Assembly: GCF_000716535.1 (NCBI RefSeq) | Contig: NZ_JNWV01000016.1 | Span: 248,001 to 312,000 of the forward strand | From: Streptomyces flaveolus | GTDB lineage: Bacteria > Actinomycetota > Actinomycetes > Streptomycetales > Streptomycetaceae | Reading direction: 5' to 3' | DNA: 64,000 bases | In this document: piece after piece, positions 9,387 through 18,867 of the stretch | Position numbering within the stretch: position 1 is the first letter of the stretch | How the letters are laid out: each line of letters starts with the position of its first letter | The notes under the pieces: generated by a model | What the model was told of the DNA's origin: nothing | The model's input: only the letters and a program-made list of their open reading frames with translations | Database searches by the model: none | Translations under genes and position numbers: made by a program

Positions 9387-9920
9387 TCAGGCAAGGGGCT
9401 CGTCGTCCGGGTTCACGCCGTTCACGTGGTTGTCGTCGTCGTCCTCGTCGGTCTCGGCCAGCACGGGGGAGGCGTGGTGCGACCAGAGCTTCCAGCCGGA
9501 GGGTGTGCGCCGGAACACGTTCGTGGCGACGACGAGCTGGCCGACCAGCGGGCCCAGCTCCGCGCCCTCCTCGGGGGCGGGGCCGCCGCTGAGGATGTTC
9601 TCCGTGCAGGTCACGAGGGCGGTGTCACCGGTCACGGAGACGTGCACATCGGTGAGGAAGAACTGGATGTAGTCGGTGTTGGCCATGATCAGGGCGTACG
9701 ACCTGAGGACCTCGCCGCGGCCGGTGAGCACCGGCCAGCCGGGGTGGACGCAGGAGATGACGCCGCTGTCCGCGGGGTCGTGGTACGTCTCGTCCACGCC
9801 CAGGTCGGCGGGGGTCAGCCAGAGGGAGGAGACCTCCTCGAAGTCGCCGCGTTCGAGCGCCTCGTAGAAGGCGGTGTTGGCGGCCTCCACCTGCTCGACG
9901 TCGGTGTGGGGGGCGCTCAC
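9387..9920 (-). CDS. NTF2-like (SnoaL/DUF4440-type) protein
   Basis: A 177-residue protein with an NTF2-like alpha+beta barrel pattern. It has the N-terminal helix V-E-A-A-N-T-A-F-Y-E-A-L-E-R-G-D, a central H-P-G-W-P-V-L-T-G-R-G-E-V segment, and the closing strand G-W-K-L-W-S-H-H-A-S. No catalytic role can be read from it. The GTG start (AAGGAGAG upstream) overlaps the folP stop by 4 nt, so translation is coupled to folP. This conserved placement inside the folate operon suggests a pterin or dihydropteroate-related role, but that is inference. The acidic, Asp-rich tail is probably disordered. Confidence 0.85.
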   Translation of the reverse strand: MSAPHTDVEQVEAANTAFYEALERGDFEEVSSLWLTPADLGVDETYHDPADSGVISCVHPGWPVLTGRGEVLRSYALIMANTDYIQFFLTDVHVSVTGDTALVTCTENILSGGPAPEEGAELGPLVGQLVVATNVFRRTPSGWKLWSHHASPVLAETDEDDDDNHVNGVNPDDEPLA

Positions 9921-10831
9921 CGCTCTCCTTCCGGCCTGCTGTCGCCGCCGGTGCCGGGCGCGCCCGCCGCGCCGCGCGCCTCCTCCACGGCCCGGGCGAC
10001 CCGGACCGCGTCCGCCGTGGCGCGCACCTCGTGCACGCGCACCGCCCACGCGCCGGCGTGCGCGGCCAGCGCCGAGACGGCGGCCGTGGCCGCGTCGCGC
10101 TCCCGGGCCGGCGGGGGCGCCCCTTGCGGTCCGGCGAGGACCCGGCCGAGGAACCGCTTGCGGGAGGCGGCGACCAGCAGCGGGTGGCCGAGGGAGCGCA
10201 GCCGGTCGAGGTGGGCGAGGAGGACGAGGTCGTGCTCGGCCTCCTTGGAGAAGCCGAGGCCCGGGTCGACGACGATGCGGTCCGGGGCGACACCGCCCGC
10301 CAGAACGGCCTCCACGCGCGCGTGCAGTTCGTCCACGACCTCCCCGACGACGTCCTCGTAGACGCCCTTGACGTTGCCGCCTTGGAGGAAGCCGCGCCAG
10401 TGCATGACGACGAAGGGGGCGCCCGCGTCGGCGACCACCGGGATCATCGCGGGGTCGGCGAGGCCGCCGCTGACGTCGTTGACGAGGGCGGCGCCGGCCG
10501 CGAGGGACTGTTCGGCGACGCAGGCGCGCATGGTGTCGACCGAGACGACGACGCCCTCGGAGGCGAGGCCGCGCACCACGGGGACGACCCGCCGCAGCTC
10601 CTCCGCCTCGTCCACGCGCGTGGCACCGGGCCGGGTGGACTCCCCGCCGACGTCGACCAGATCCGCGCCCTCGGCGACCAGATCCAGTCCGTGCTTGACG
10701 GCGACGGTCGTGTCGAACCAGCGGCCGCCGTCGGAGAAGGAGTCGGGGGTCACGTTCACGACCCCCATGACCGCGCACCGGTCCCATGCCGGAAGGCCGG
10801 CGACTCGGCCGCGCCCGCTGAGGTTGTTCAT
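9917..10831 (-). CDS. folP: Dihydropteroate synthase
   Basis: Condenses 6-hydroxymethyldihydropterin pyrophosphate with p-aminobenzoate; it is the sulfonamide target. The pterin-binding signature M-G-V-V-N-V-T-P-D-S-F-S-D-G-G is at about residues 22-36, and further barrel motifs follow (DVGGESTRPG, VVDPGLGF). It has 304 residues. The ATG at 10831 is supported by TACGCT 6 nt upstream, pointing to a leaderless transcript, and no ribosome binding site is seen. It is first in the leftward folate operon. Confidence 0.97.
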   Translation of the reverse strand: MNNLSGRGRVAGLPAWDRCAVMGVVNVTPDSFSDGGRWFDTTVAVKHGLDLVAEGADLVDVGGESTRPGATRVDEAEELRRVVPVVRGLASEGVVVSVDTMRACVAEQSLAAGAALVNDVSGGLADPAMIPVVADAGAPFVVMHWRGFLQGGNVKGVYEDVVGEVVDELHARVEAVLAGGVAPDRIVVDPGLGFSKEAEHDLVLLAHLDRLRSLGHPLLVAASRKRFLGRVLAGPQGAPPPARERDAATAAVSALAAHAGAWAVRVHEVRATADAVRVARAVEEARGAAGAPGTGGDSRPEGER

Positions 10832-10837
10832 ACGTTC

Positions 10838-10843
10838 AGCGTA
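10838..10843 (-). promoter_or_regulatory. -10 box of a probable leaderless promoter (folP)
   Basis: On the minus strand TACGCT is followed by 6 nt and the folP ATG. This would drive the folP-NTF2(-folB-folK) operon. Confidence 0.45.
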
Positions 10844-10978
10844 GGCCCAGGAGGGTGCCGCCCTCGCGCCGCGGCCCGGGCGGAAGCCCCCGGTGCTGGA
10901 GGGGGTGGGGCTTCCGCCCGGGCCGGTCCCGGGGCCGTACCGCACGGCGTGTCGGGGCTAGGGAGGCAGGTGGGCGGC

Positions 10979-12817
10979 TCAGGCCGCTCGGACGTCCCGT
11001 TCGGGCACCGCGTGCGCACACGGGCGCTGGGCCGTCCTGCGGCGCCGGCGCAGGAAGCGCGGCAGCGGCACGGCGAGGTTGACGAAGCCCTCCGCCTGCA
11101 TGGCGGCGAAGCCGATGCGGGGCAGGTCGGCGGAGGCCCGGTAGACCACGAACCGCGGCTCCCAGCGCGGCCGGAACTTCGCGTTGAACTTGTACAGCGA
11201 CTCGATCTGGAACCAGCGCGAGAGGAACACCAGCAGCCCGCGCCAGGCGCGCAGCACCGGTCCCGCGCCGATCTTCTCGCCCCGCGCGAGGGCGGAGCGG
11301 AACATCGCGAAGTTCAGCGAGACCCGGGCGATGCCGAACTTCGGGGCGGCCTGAAGGGCGGCGACGATCAGCAGTTCGTTCATGCCCGGGTCGGCGCTGC
11401 GGTCACGGCGCATCAGGTCCAGCGACACGCCGTCCTCGCCCCAGGGCACGAAGTGGAGGATCGCCTTCAGGTCGCCGTACTCACCCGGCGCGTCATCCTG
11501 CTTGTGGGCGGTGGCGATCAGGCAGTCGCCGTCGGCCGGGTCGCCGATACGGCCGAGCGCCATGGAGAAGCCGCGCTCGGTGTCCGTGCCGCGCCAGTCC
11601 TCCGCCGCCCGGCGGATCCGCTCCAACTCGGCCTCGCCGAGGTCACGGATGCGCCGTACCCGGGTTTCGTAGCCGGCCCGCTCGATGCGCTTGACCATCT
11701 GGCGCACGTTGCGCATCGCGCGTCCGGCGAGCGAGAAATCCGCCACGTCCACCACCGCCTCGTCGCCCAGCTCCAGGGCGTCCAGGCCGGTCTCACGGGT
11801 CCACACCTCGCCTCCGGTCTCCGAGCAGCCCATGACCGCGGGTGTCCAGGAGTGGGCCCTGGCCTCGTCCATGAAGCGCTCGATGGCGCCCGGCCAGGCC
11901 TCGACGTCGCCGATGGGGTCGCCGCTGGCGAGCATCACGCCGGACACGACCCGGTAGGTGACGGCGGCCTTGCCGCTCGGCGAGAACACGACGGCCTTGT
12001 CGCGGCGCAGCGCGAAGTGGCCGAGCGAGTCGCGCCCGCCGTGCTTCTCCAGCAGCGCGCGCAGCTTGACCTCGTCCTCCTCGGTGAGGCGGGCGGCCGG
12101 GTGCTCCGGGCGGAAGGCCAGGTAGATGGTGGTGACGGCGGTGATCCAGCCGAGGGCACCGAGGGAGAAGGCGACCGTCCAGGAGGTGTTGCCCTGGTAG
12201 TCGACCGGGCCCTCGAAGCCGGCCAGGCCGTAGATGACGTGCGTCAGCCGGTCGGCGAGGCTCGGGTCGCCGATCGTCCGGTGCGGGTGGACGCTGACGA
12301 TGACGAGACCGAGGGCGAGGGAACCGGCGCTCATGAGCACGAAGTTGGCGAGCGCGCGCCACCTGCTGCGCGGATCGGGCAGGGCCGCGAACTGGTCGCG
12401 GTGGCGCAGCAGCGGCACCAGCAGCGCGACCGCGATCAGCACGCCCACGACCGAGTGCCGGTACGCGAACTGCGCCACCGCGCCCGCCGGGAGGAGCGCG
12501 ACCGCCGCGCGCCACGCCCGGCGCTTGCGCCGTTTGAGCCCGTGCGCGAGCAGCAGCAACAGCACGCCCGCGCTGAGCGAGAGAGCCGCCGCGAACGGCC
12601 CGAAGGAGCCCGGCAGCACCTCCGCCAGGGTGTGCATACGGCTGTGACGGAAGCGCGGGAAGACACCCGCGGCGATGTCCAGGACGCCCACGAGCGCGGC
12701 GGCCCTGCCGACCACGGCGGGAACGGCCTCGGGGCGCGGGCCGCGCAGTATGCGCCGCGCCCGGCTTGATCGGCCCGGAACCCCGCCCGACATTTCCCCA
12801 TCTATCCTGACAGACAT
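10979..12817 (-). CDS. Membrane aminoacyl-lipid synthase-like protein (MprF/LysX-type, DUF2156)
   Basis: About 612 residues. The N-terminal half is membrane-embedded with six or so TM helices (about residues 35-235). The C-terminal half is the DUF2156/LPG-synthase domain, the GNAT-fold part of MprF and LysX that moves an amino acid from aminoacyl-tRNA to phosphatidylglycerol. Family motifs include G-D-E-A-V-V-D-V-A-D-F-S-L-A-G and S-L-Y-K-F-N-A-K-F-x-P-R-W-E-P-R. There is no lysyl-tRNA synthetase domain, unlike mycobacterial LysX. The likely effect is to make membrane lipids less negative and so resist cationic peptides; the actual amino acid is unknown. The start is uncertain between 12817 and 12793 (GGGGAA before the latter). 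It is divergent from an esterase gene. Confidence 0.82.
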   Translation of the reverse strand: MSVRIDGEMSGGVPGRSSRARRILRGPRPEAVPAVVGRAAALVGVLDIAAGVFPRFRHSRMHTLAEVLPGSFGPFAAALSLSAGVLLLLLAHGLKRRKRRAWRAAVALLPAGAVAQFAYRHSVVGVLIAVALLVPLLRHRDQFAALPDPRSRWRALANFVLMSAGSLALGLVIVSVHPHRTIGDPSLADRLTHVIYGLAGFEGPVDYQGNTSWTVAFSLGALGWITAVTTIYLAFRPEHPAARLTEEDEVKLRALLEKHGGRDSLGHFALRRDKAVVFSPSGKAAVTYRVVSGVMLASGDPIGDVEAWPGAIERFMDEARAHSWTPAVMGCSETGGEVWTRETGLDALELGDEAVVDVADFSLAGRAMRNVRQMVKRIERAGYETRVRRIRDLGEAELERIRRAAEDWRGTDTERGFSMALGRIGDPADGDCLIATAHKQDDAPGEYGDLKAILHFVPWGEDGVSLDLMRRDRSADPGMNELLIVAALQAAPKFGIARVSLNFAMFRSALARGEKIGAGPVLRAWRGLLVFLSRWFQIESLYKFNAKFRPRWEPRFVVYRASADLPRIGFAAMQAEGFVNLAVPLPRFLRRRRRTAQRPCAHAVPERDVRAA

Positions 12818-13020
12818 CGCATCCCGTAGTTCTGCGAGAGACCTTGAACCCGGGCCCGATCGGGCATCCGGTGACATTGCGCCCTCTAGGACGGTGTCTC
12901 GGGGGGAGAGGTTCACTCCCCATCGGAAAGTCGGGTCAAAGGCCAAGGAAAGCCCCGGGCAAGCCCTCGCAACGTCGCGCGGGCGCGGCACGGGCGGAAA
13001 ACACAGGCAGGAAACAGCCC

Positions 13021-14148
13021 ATGGGTCTCACGAGCAACAAAGTGCTGGTGCTGGCGATCGTGCTCGCCGTCGTCCTGTTCGTCGGCACGGTATGGCTGTG
13101 GCCGCGCCTGGCCCGCCCGAACTGGCGGGCCGTCAGCGGGCGGATCGGTCTGCTGCTGTTCACCCAGGTGACCCTGTTCGCCTCCGTCGGGCTCGCCGCC
13201 AACCAGGCCTTCGGCTTCTACGCGAGCTGGGCGGACCTGTTCGGCCAGGAGACCGACCAGGGGATCGTCGTCGACCACTCGGCCAACGGCAGCACCGGCG
13301 GCCCGCTCCAGGTGGTCTCCACCTCCGACGTGCCGGGCGTGAAAGCCACGCGGCCGGAGACCGGCGGGCAGATACAGAAGGTCGACATCGTGGGCCGTAG
13401 GTCGCACATCGCCACGCCGGCGTACGTGTACCTGCCGCCGGAGTACTTCCAGCCGCAGTACCGCACGCGTACGTTCCCGGCGGCGGTCGTGCTGACCGGC
13501 TACCCGGGCACCGCGCGGGCGCTGGTGAACAAGCTCGAGTACCCGAGTACGGCGCAGCGGCTGGCCAAGGACGGGCGGGTGCAGCCGATGATCCTGGTGA
13601 TGCTGCGGCCGACCGTGGCACCGCCGCGGGACACCGAGTGCGTCGACGTGCCGGGCGGGCCGCAAGCGGAAACGTTTTTCGCCAAGGATCTGCCGGAGGC
13701 CGTCCTCGGGCACTACCGGGCCGGCAAACGGCCGGGCAGCTGGGGCGTCATCGGCGACTCCACGGGCGGCTACTGCGCCCTCAAGCTCGCCATGCACCAC
13801 CCGGACGTCTACGCGGCCGGCGGGGGTCTCTCGGCGTACTACAAGGCGCCGATCGACCCGACCACCGGTGACCTCTTCCACGGCGACGAGAAGCTGCGGA
13901 ACCGTGCCGACCTGTTCTGGCTGCTGGAGCACGAGGAGGCGCCGGACACCTCGCTGCTCGTCACCAGCAGCAAGGTCGGCGAGCACAACTACAACGCCAC
14001 GATGAAGTTCATCCAGCAGGTCCAGGCCACGAACCGGACCCGGATCTCGTCGATCATCCTCGGCAGCGGCGGGCACAACTTCAACACCTGGATGCGCGAG
14101 ATCCCGCCGACGCTCCAGTGGCTCAGCGGACGGCTCACCGACCGCTGA
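13021..14148 (+). CDS. Membrane-anchored alpha/beta-hydrolase, esterase D/antigen-85-like
   Basis: 375 residues. Two or three N-terminal TM segments (about residues 7-24, 43-65) are followed by an external alpha/beta-hydrolase domain of the putative esterase family (PF00756). The nucleophile elbow G-D-S-T-G-G has Ser near residue 247, and the catalytic His sits in G-S-G-G-H-N-F-N-T-W. This family includes mycolyltransferases and carboxylesterases. Streptomyces lacks mycolic acids, so a lipid or cell-wall ester is the likelier substrate. AGGAAA precedes the ATG. The divergent neighbour is the aminoacyl-lipid synthase-like gene, separated by about 200 bp. Confidence 0.85.
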   Translation: MGLTSNKVLVLAIVLAVVLFVGTVWLWPRLARPNWRAVSGRIGLLLFTQVTLFASVGLAANQAFGFYASWADLFGQETDQGIVVDHSANGSTGGPLQVVSTSDVPGVKATRPETGGQIQKVDIVGRRSHIATPAYVYLPPEYFQPQYRTRTFPAAVVLTGYPGTARALVNKLEYPSTAQRLAKDGRVQPMILVMLRPTVAPPRDTECVDVPGGPQAETFFAKDLPEAVLGHYRAGKRPGSWGVIGDSTGGYCALKLAMHHPDVYAAGGGLSAYYKAPIDPTTGDLFHGDEKLRNRADLFWLLEHEEAPDTSLLVTSSKVGEHNYNATMKFIQQVQATNRTRISSIILGSGGHNFNTWMREIPPTLQWLSGRLTDR

Positions 14149-14232
14149 GCCGGCCTGGCCCTGACGCCCCATGAGACCCACGGTGTGGCCGTGTTTTTAC
14201 GGGGCGGGGGCCCACGATCCGCCTACGCGCGG

Positions 14233-14238
14233 TAAGTT
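14233..14238 (+). promoter_or_regulatory. -10 box of a probable leaderless promoter
   Basis: TAAGTT stands 7 nt before the ATG at 14246, with no ribosome binding site between. Confidence 0.4.
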
Positions 14239-14245
14239 TCTGGCC

Positions 14246-15589
14246 ATGCCACGTGGACGCCACCGCCATTCCCCGCCTCTGCACCGGCTGTTGCCCCCGT
14301 CGGCGATCGCCGGCGTCTCCGTCGCCTGCGCGCTGGGTCCCTGGGTGTTCTCCGAGGTCACCGTGTTGCGCGCACTGGCCGCGGCGGCCGCCGCGACGGC
14401 GGTCGTCGGCGCGGTCGTGATGCGCCGCTGGGACGCGCAGGCGGGCAAGCAGGTCGCCGAACTCATGCGCGCCCGTGCGGGCGACGAGTGGCGGCACGAG
14501 GAACGGGTCGCCGAGCTGGAGACCGATCTGGAGGAGTCCCGCGAGCTGCGCACGAAGCTGGAGCAGCGGCTGCGCGCCAAGCGGGCGGAGCTGGCGGGCC
14601 TGCGCAACGAACACGCCGCCCTGCTGCGCCGGTACGCCACGGCGGAGACCGAGCGCGCCAGCGCCCTGGAGGGACGGCGGCTGCTGGAGATCGAGGCGGC
14701 GGTGCCCGAGCCGGAGCCCGCGCCCTCGTCGTCGCGCGCGCTGCCGCCGGGGCGCAGCGCCGAGCCCCTGGCCGCCGCGCGTCCGGAGGTGTCCGGCACC
14801 GAGGAGCGGCCGTCGGTGTTCTCGCCCGACGGCGCCCCGCTGTACCGGCGGGCGCTGACGGCTCTGGCGCGGTTCGACCGGGAGGCTCAGGGCAAGGCGG
14901 AGTCCGGGGCCGGGATCGAGGCCGACGCCGAGGGGGACGCCGACGGGGACGAGCCCGAGGCGGCGGAGGTCCGGGCCGCGCGGCTGGAGCCCGTCGAGCC
15001 CGCCGAGCCGGCAGAGTCCGCTGACGCCGTCGAGCCCGCTGACGCTGCTGGGGCCCGCCAGTCCGCCGAGTCCGCTGACGCTGCTGGAGCCACCGATTCG
15101 GCCGGGTCCGTTGCCGTCGCGTCGGAGACGTCCGAGCAGGATGCCCACTCGGCTCCCGAGGGTGCCGACGCCGAGGCCGCGGTCGCCAAAGGAGAACCCG
15201 CGGCGGACGGCGTGAAGGACGGCGCCGGCCCCGCTCCGGCCGCCGAACTCGCGCGCCCCGTGGGCCGGCCGCCCGCCGGGCACTTCACCGTGCCGACCGC
15301 GGTGGCCGTCGTACCGGCGGCGCCCGCGCGGCGACCGGTGGTCGAGGGCGGCTTCGACTTCTTCGGCACCCAGAAGGGCGGGCCGAAGGCCACGCTGGAC
15401 TCCGTGCAGAACGAGGACCTCGCCGACGTCGTCGGCCCCGAGGCGCTCGCCGTGCACAAGGCCGAGTCCGAGGCGGGGTTCAAGGCCGCCGACGCGCGCT
15501 CCCGGGGGGTCGGCCAGGTCATCGACCTGACCGCGCACGACGAGACCGAGCAGATCGACATCCAGGGGTTGCGCAGCGCGGCCTCCTGA
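14246..15589 (+). CDS. Membrane-anchored coiled-coil protein with acidic Ala/Glu-rich region, unknown function
   Basis: 447 residues. A short basic N-terminus and two close hydrophobic segments (about residues 20-60) lead into a predicted coiled coil (about 70-150, rich in E, R, L and A heptads). Then comes a long low-complexity region rich in Ala, Glu, Asp and Ser with degenerate P/S-A-E-S-A-D-A repeats (about 245-320). The C-terminal part ([10 protein letters not shown]...) looks folded and may be the conserved element. I recognise no enzyme motif. The repeats also show at DNA level, for example GCTGACGCTGCTGG twice near 15037-15090. The start is supported by the upstream TAAGTT. Confidence 0.75.
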   Translation: MPRGRHRHSPPLHRLLPPSAIAGVSVACALGPWVFSEVTVLRALAAAAAATAVVGAVVMRRWDAQAGKQVAELMRARAGDEWRHEERVAELETDLEESRELRTKLEQRLRAKRAELAGLRNEHAALLRRYATAETERASALEGRRLLEIEAAVPEPEPAPSSSRALPPGRSAEPLAAARPEVSGTEERPSVFSPDGAPLYRRALTALARFDREAQGKAESGAGIEADAEGDADGDEPEAAEVRAARLEPVEPAEPAESADAVEPADAAGARQSAESADAAGATDSAGSVAVASETSEQDAHSAPEGADAEAAVAKGEPAADGVKDGAGPAPAAELARPVGRPPAGHFTVPTAVAVVPAAPARRPVVEGGFDFFGTQKGGPKATLDSVQNEDLADVVGPEALAVHKAESEAGFKAADARSRGVGQVIDLTAHDETEQIDIQGLRSAAS

Positions 15590-15602
15590 GCCGTCGTCAG
15601 CC

Positions 15603-15668
15603 GTACGGACCGAGCACCGGGCCCGGACTTCCCTCGCGGGGAGCCGGGCCCGAAGCATCGGTCCGTAC
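15603..15668. terminator. Bidirectional terminator between convergent genes
   Basis: Outer arms GTACGGACCGA (15603-15613) and TCGGTCCGTAC (15658-15668) are perfectly complementary. The interior holds a second pair around CGGGCCCGG/CCGGGCCCG. It lies between the plus-strand coiled-coil gene and the minus-strand PH-domain genes and can serve both. Confidence 0.75.
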
Positions 15669-15767
15669 CGGGGGGGCCGGTTTATGGGGTCGGCGGGGTG
15701 CGTCGGGGTGCTGGCTGGTGGGGTTGCGCCGAGCCGCCGGTTCGCCGGTCCGGTGGGGCGGTACCGG

Positions 15768-17132
15768 TCAGTCGGTGGTCATCCAGCGGTCCGGGAGGGC
15801 GTCCCGGCGGCCCGTGCGGGACCTCTCCGCCTGCTCGGCCAGGAGCCGCGCGGCCTCCTCCGAGCCCCGCAGCCGGGCCGTCACGGTCTTGTTCGCACCC
15901 GTGTCCACATGGACGTCGGCGAGCCCCCAGCGCCGCTCCCAGGGCCCCTGGGTGAGCCGTACGCTCTGCACCTTGGCGTGCGGAACCAGCGAGAGCCGGC
16001 GGCACAGCAGGCCGCTCCGGGCGGCGAACACCGCGCCGGTGACCGCGAGCCCGTGCCCGCGCCACCACACTGGCAGACACCACCGGGCCCGGCGCGGCAC
16101 CCGCGACAGCTCCCGGGGCACGGTCACGCCGGGCAGCACGCGCGCGACGACCGATTCGGCGAACGCGCGCGGGGCGACGGGGATCAGCACGGAGTTGGCG
16201 GACCCGGCCACGTCCAGTTCCACCCGCACCCAGCCCGGCAGCCGCCACAGCAGGGGCTCCACGATCCGCACGGTCTGCACCCGGCCGGGCGGCACCGTCT
16301 CGTGCGTACGGTCGAGCAGCCCGCGGTCGATGCGGAGCCCGTCCGGGGACTCGCCCACGGTCCAGTCGAACTCCGCGACGAACCGGCCCACGCTGCTCGC
16401 GCCGGCCGCGCCGACCAGGGGCAGGGCGGTCCCGACGACCGTCCACAGGCTGTGGGTGACCAGCCACAGCACGGTCGGGAGCACCAGTGCGGCGCACAGC
16501 GAGCCCCAGGTGGCGCCCGTCAGCACCAGCGAGCGCGCCAGCTCGCGCGGGGGCACGCGCAGCAGTACACGCGCCGGTGCCTCTCCGACCTCGTGCGCCG
16601 TCTCGGGCGCGAAGCCCGCCGCGCGCGCGAGCAGCTCGGCGCGCAGGGCACGCGCCTCCCGCTCGCCCAGGAAGGCCAGCTCGTCCTTGCTCTCGGCGCC
16701 GACGACGTCGATCCGCAGCTTCGCGACGCCCGCAACGCGCGCGAGGAGCGGACGCGAGACGTCCACGGCCTGGACGCGCTCCAGGCGGATGTGCGCGGTG
16801 CGCCGGAACAACAGCCCGGTGCGTATGCGCAGTTCGGTGTCGGTGACCGCGTAGTGCGTGAACCACCAGGACAGGAAGCCGTAGAGGCCCGCCGCCGGCA
16901 CCACCACCGCGACCCCCAGCAGCAGCACGGTGCCGGTCAGCCGCGTGAGCTGCTCCTGGGCGCCGTTCGGGTCGTGCGCGGCCCAGCCGGCCAGCACGGC
17001 GAGCGGCGCCCACGCCCGGCGGAAGGGCGTGACCGGGTGCAGCCGGCGCTCGGTGACGGGCGGGCGCCGCGGTGTGCCGCCGTCCGGTGTGCCGCCGCCG
17101 GGTATGCCGTCGGTGCCGTCGGGGGAGGTCAC
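15768..17132 (-). CDS. Membrane protein with bacterial PH-like (bPH2/YdbT-type) domains
   Basis: 454 residues resembling Bacillus YdbT. Pairs of TM helices (about 30-60, 170-215, 340-365) are each followed by a bPH2 module with the pattern [19 protein letters not shown] and V-Q-A-V-D-V-x-x-x-L-L-A-R. YdbS/YdbT proteins are reported to aid resistance to certain membrane-active peptides in Firmicutes; in Streptomyces the role is untested. Its GTG overlaps the stop of the upstream PH gene (GTGA), so the two are coupled. Confidence 0.85.
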   Translation of the reverse strand: MTSPDGTDGIPGGGTPDGGTPRRPPVTERRLHPVTPFRRAWAPLAVLAGWAAHDPNGAQEQLTRLTGTVLLLGVAVVVPAAGLYGFLSWWFTHYAVTDTELRIRTGLLFRRTAHIRLERVQAVDVSRPLLARVAGVAKLRIDVVGAESKDELAFLGEREARALRAELLARAAGFAPETAHEVGEAPARVLLRVPPRELARSLVLTGATWGSLCAALVLPTVLWLVTHSLWTVVGTALPLVGAAGASSVGRFVAEFDWTVGESPDGLRIDRGLLDRTHETVPPGRVQTVRIVEPLLWRLPGWVRVELDVAGSANSVLIPVAPRAFAESVVARVLPGVTVPRELSRVPRRARWCLPVWWRGHGLAVTGAVFAARSGLLCRRLSLVPHAKVQSVRLTQGPWERRWGLADVHVDTGANKTVTARLRGSEEAARLLAEQAERSRTGRRDALPDRWMTTD

Positions 17133-17632
17133 AGGCCCGCCGATCGTGCCTCGCCCAGCTCGGTCAGCCGGTCGCGCAGGCGTTCCGCCTCTTCGGGGTC
17201 GAGGCCGGGGATGGTCGCGTCGGTCGCGGCGGCGGCCGTGTGCAACTGCACCGTGGCCAGCCCGAAGCGCCGTTCCAACGGTCCGGAGGTCACCTCCACG
17301 AGCTGCATCCGCCCGTACGGCACGACCGTCTCCTCACGCCACAGGACACCGCGGCTGATCAGCAGGTCGTCGGCGCGCTCGGCGTACCGCCACGAGCGCC
17401 AGTTGCGTTCCAGCAGCCACCAGCACCAGGCGGCGCACGCCGGCGGCAGCAACGCCCAGGCCGCCCACGCGGGCCCCGCGAGAAGGCCCGGGAGGAGCCC
17501 CGCGGCGACCGCGAGCACCACCGTCCACACCACCAGCAGCAGCCGGCGCACCCGGAGCAGCCCGGGCCGCAGCCCGCGCCACACCGGCTGGTCCGCCGGC
17601 GCCCCGGTCCCTTCCAGACTCCCCGTTTCCAT
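17129..17632 (-). CDS. Membrane protein with one bacterial PH-like domain (YdbS-type)
   Basis: 167 residues. Two TM helices (about residues 28-50 and 55-75) precede a single bPH2 module ([23 protein letters not shown]...). It is the first gene of a two-gene operon with the larger PH protein, matching the ydbS-ydbT arrangement. The ATG is supported by TACGCT 6 nt upstream. The divergent nuoD2 begins only 31 bp away, so the two promoters overlap back to back. Confidence 0.85.
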   Translation of the reverse strand: METGSLEGTGAPADQPVWRGLRPGLLRVRRLLLVVWTVVLAVAAGLLPGLLAGPAWAAWALLPPACAAWCWWLLERNWRSWRYAERADDLLISRGVLWREETVVPYGRMQLVEVTSGPLERRFGLATVQLHTAAAATDATIPGLDPEEAERLRDRLTELGEARSAGL

Positions 17633-17638
17633 GAGCCC

Positions 17639-17644
17639 AGCGTA
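17639..17644 (-). promoter_or_regulatory. -10 box of a probable leaderless promoter (PH-domain operon)
   Basis: Minus-strand TACGCT followed by 6 nt and the ATG at 17632. Confidence 0.4.
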
Positions 17645-17663
17645 CGTAGGGGAAACTGGGCCC

Positions 17664-18815
17664 ATGACTCCTACGACGGAGACCACGGTCGGTATCGGCG
17701 GCGCGGCGGAGAGCACCGACATGGTGCTCAACATCGGGCCCCAGCACCCGTCCACGCACGGGGTGCTGCGGCTCAGGCTCGTGCTGGACGGGGAGCGCAT
17801 CGTGCACGCCGAGCCGGTGATCGGCTACATGCACCGGGGCGCCGAGAAGCTCTTCGAGGCGCGCGACTACCGGCAGATCATCGTGCTCGCCAACCGCCAC
17901 GACTGGCTGTCGGCGTTCTCGAACGAGCTGGGCGTGGTCCTCGCGGTGGAGCGGATGCTCGGCATGGAGGTCCCCGGGCGGGCGGTGTGGACGCGCACGC
18001 TGCTCGCCGAGCTGAACCGGGTGCTGAACCACCTGATGTTCCTCGGCTCCTACCCGCTGGAGCTGGGCGGGATCACGCCGGTGTTCTACGCGTTCCGGGA
18101 GCGCGAGGTGCTCCAGAACGTCATGGAGGAGGTCTCCGGCGGGCGCATGCACTACATGTTCAACCGCGTCGGCGGCCTCAAGGAGGACCTGCCGGCCGGC
18201 TGGACGGCACGCGCGCGTGAGGCCGTCGCCGCCGTGCGCTCCCGCATGGACGTCTTCGACGACCTGGTGCTCGGCAACGAGATCTTCCGGGGCCGCACCC
18301 GCGGGGTGGGCGTGCTCACGCCGGAGACGGTGCACGCCTACGGCGTGAGCGGGCCCCTCGCGCGCGCCTCGGGCGTCGACTTCGACCTGCGCCGCGACGA
18401 GCCGTACCTGGCCTACGGCGATCTCCAGGACACCCTGAAGGTCGTCACCCGGAGCGAGGGCGACTGCCTCGCCCGGTTCGAGGTCCTGCTGGAGCAGACC
18501 CACAACGCGCTGGACCTCGCCGACGCCTGCCTGGACCGGCTCGCCGAGCTGCCCCCCGGGCCGATCAACCAGCGGCTGCCGAAGGTGCTGAAGGCGCCCG
18601 AGGGGCACACGTACGCGTGGACCGAGAACCCGCTCGGCATCAACGGCTACTACCTGGTCAGCAAGGGTGAGAAGACCCCGTACCGGCTGAAGCTGCGCTC
18701 GGCCTCGTACAACAACATCCAGGCGCTGACCGAGCTGCTGCCGGGGACGCTGGTGGCGGACATGGTGGCGATCCTGGGGTCGATGTTCTTCGTGGTCGGC
18801 GACATCGACAAGTAA
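17664..18815 (+). CDS. nuoD2: NADH-quinone oxidoreductase subunit D, second copy (NuoD2)
   Basis: 383-residue homologue of the 49-kDa/NuoD subunit of complex I, which lines the quinone site near cluster N2. Typical segments are [13 protein letters not shown] (21-33), H-R-G-A-E-K (57-62), [10 protein letters not shown], and the C-terminal V-G-D-I-D. The quinone-site His-Gly of the first motif is present. Arg78 aligns with the conserved Arg84 of Thermus Nqo4/Arg85 of bovine 49 kDa. No other nuo gene is nearby, so it is a stand-alone paralogue of the main nuo operon. AGGGGAAA lies about 10 nt before the ATG. The convergent neighbour is a MidA/NDUFAF7-like methyltransferase. Confidence 0.94.
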   Translation: MTPTTETTVGIGGAAESTDMVLNIGPQHPSTHGVLRLRLVLDGERIVHAEPVIGYMHRGAEKLFEARDYRQIIVLANRHDWLSAFSNELGVVLAVERMLGMEVPGRAVWTRTLLAELNRVLNHLMFLGSYPLELGGITPVFYAFREREVLQNVMEEVSGGRMHYMFNRVGGLKEDLPAGWTARAREAVAAVRSRMDVFDDLVLGNEIFRGRTRGVGVLTPETVHAYGVSGPLARASGVDFDLRRDEPYLAYGDLQDTLKVVTRSEGDCLARFEVLLEQTHNALDLADACLDRLAELPPGPINQRLPKVLKAPEGHTYAWTENPLGINGYYLVSKGEKTPYRLKLRSASYNNIQALTELLPGTLVADMVAILGSMFFVVGDIDK

Positions 18816-18867
18816 GGGCCTCACAGCCCGGGCGGGTCCTGCGGTCCTGGCTTCAGGGGGTCTGGCT

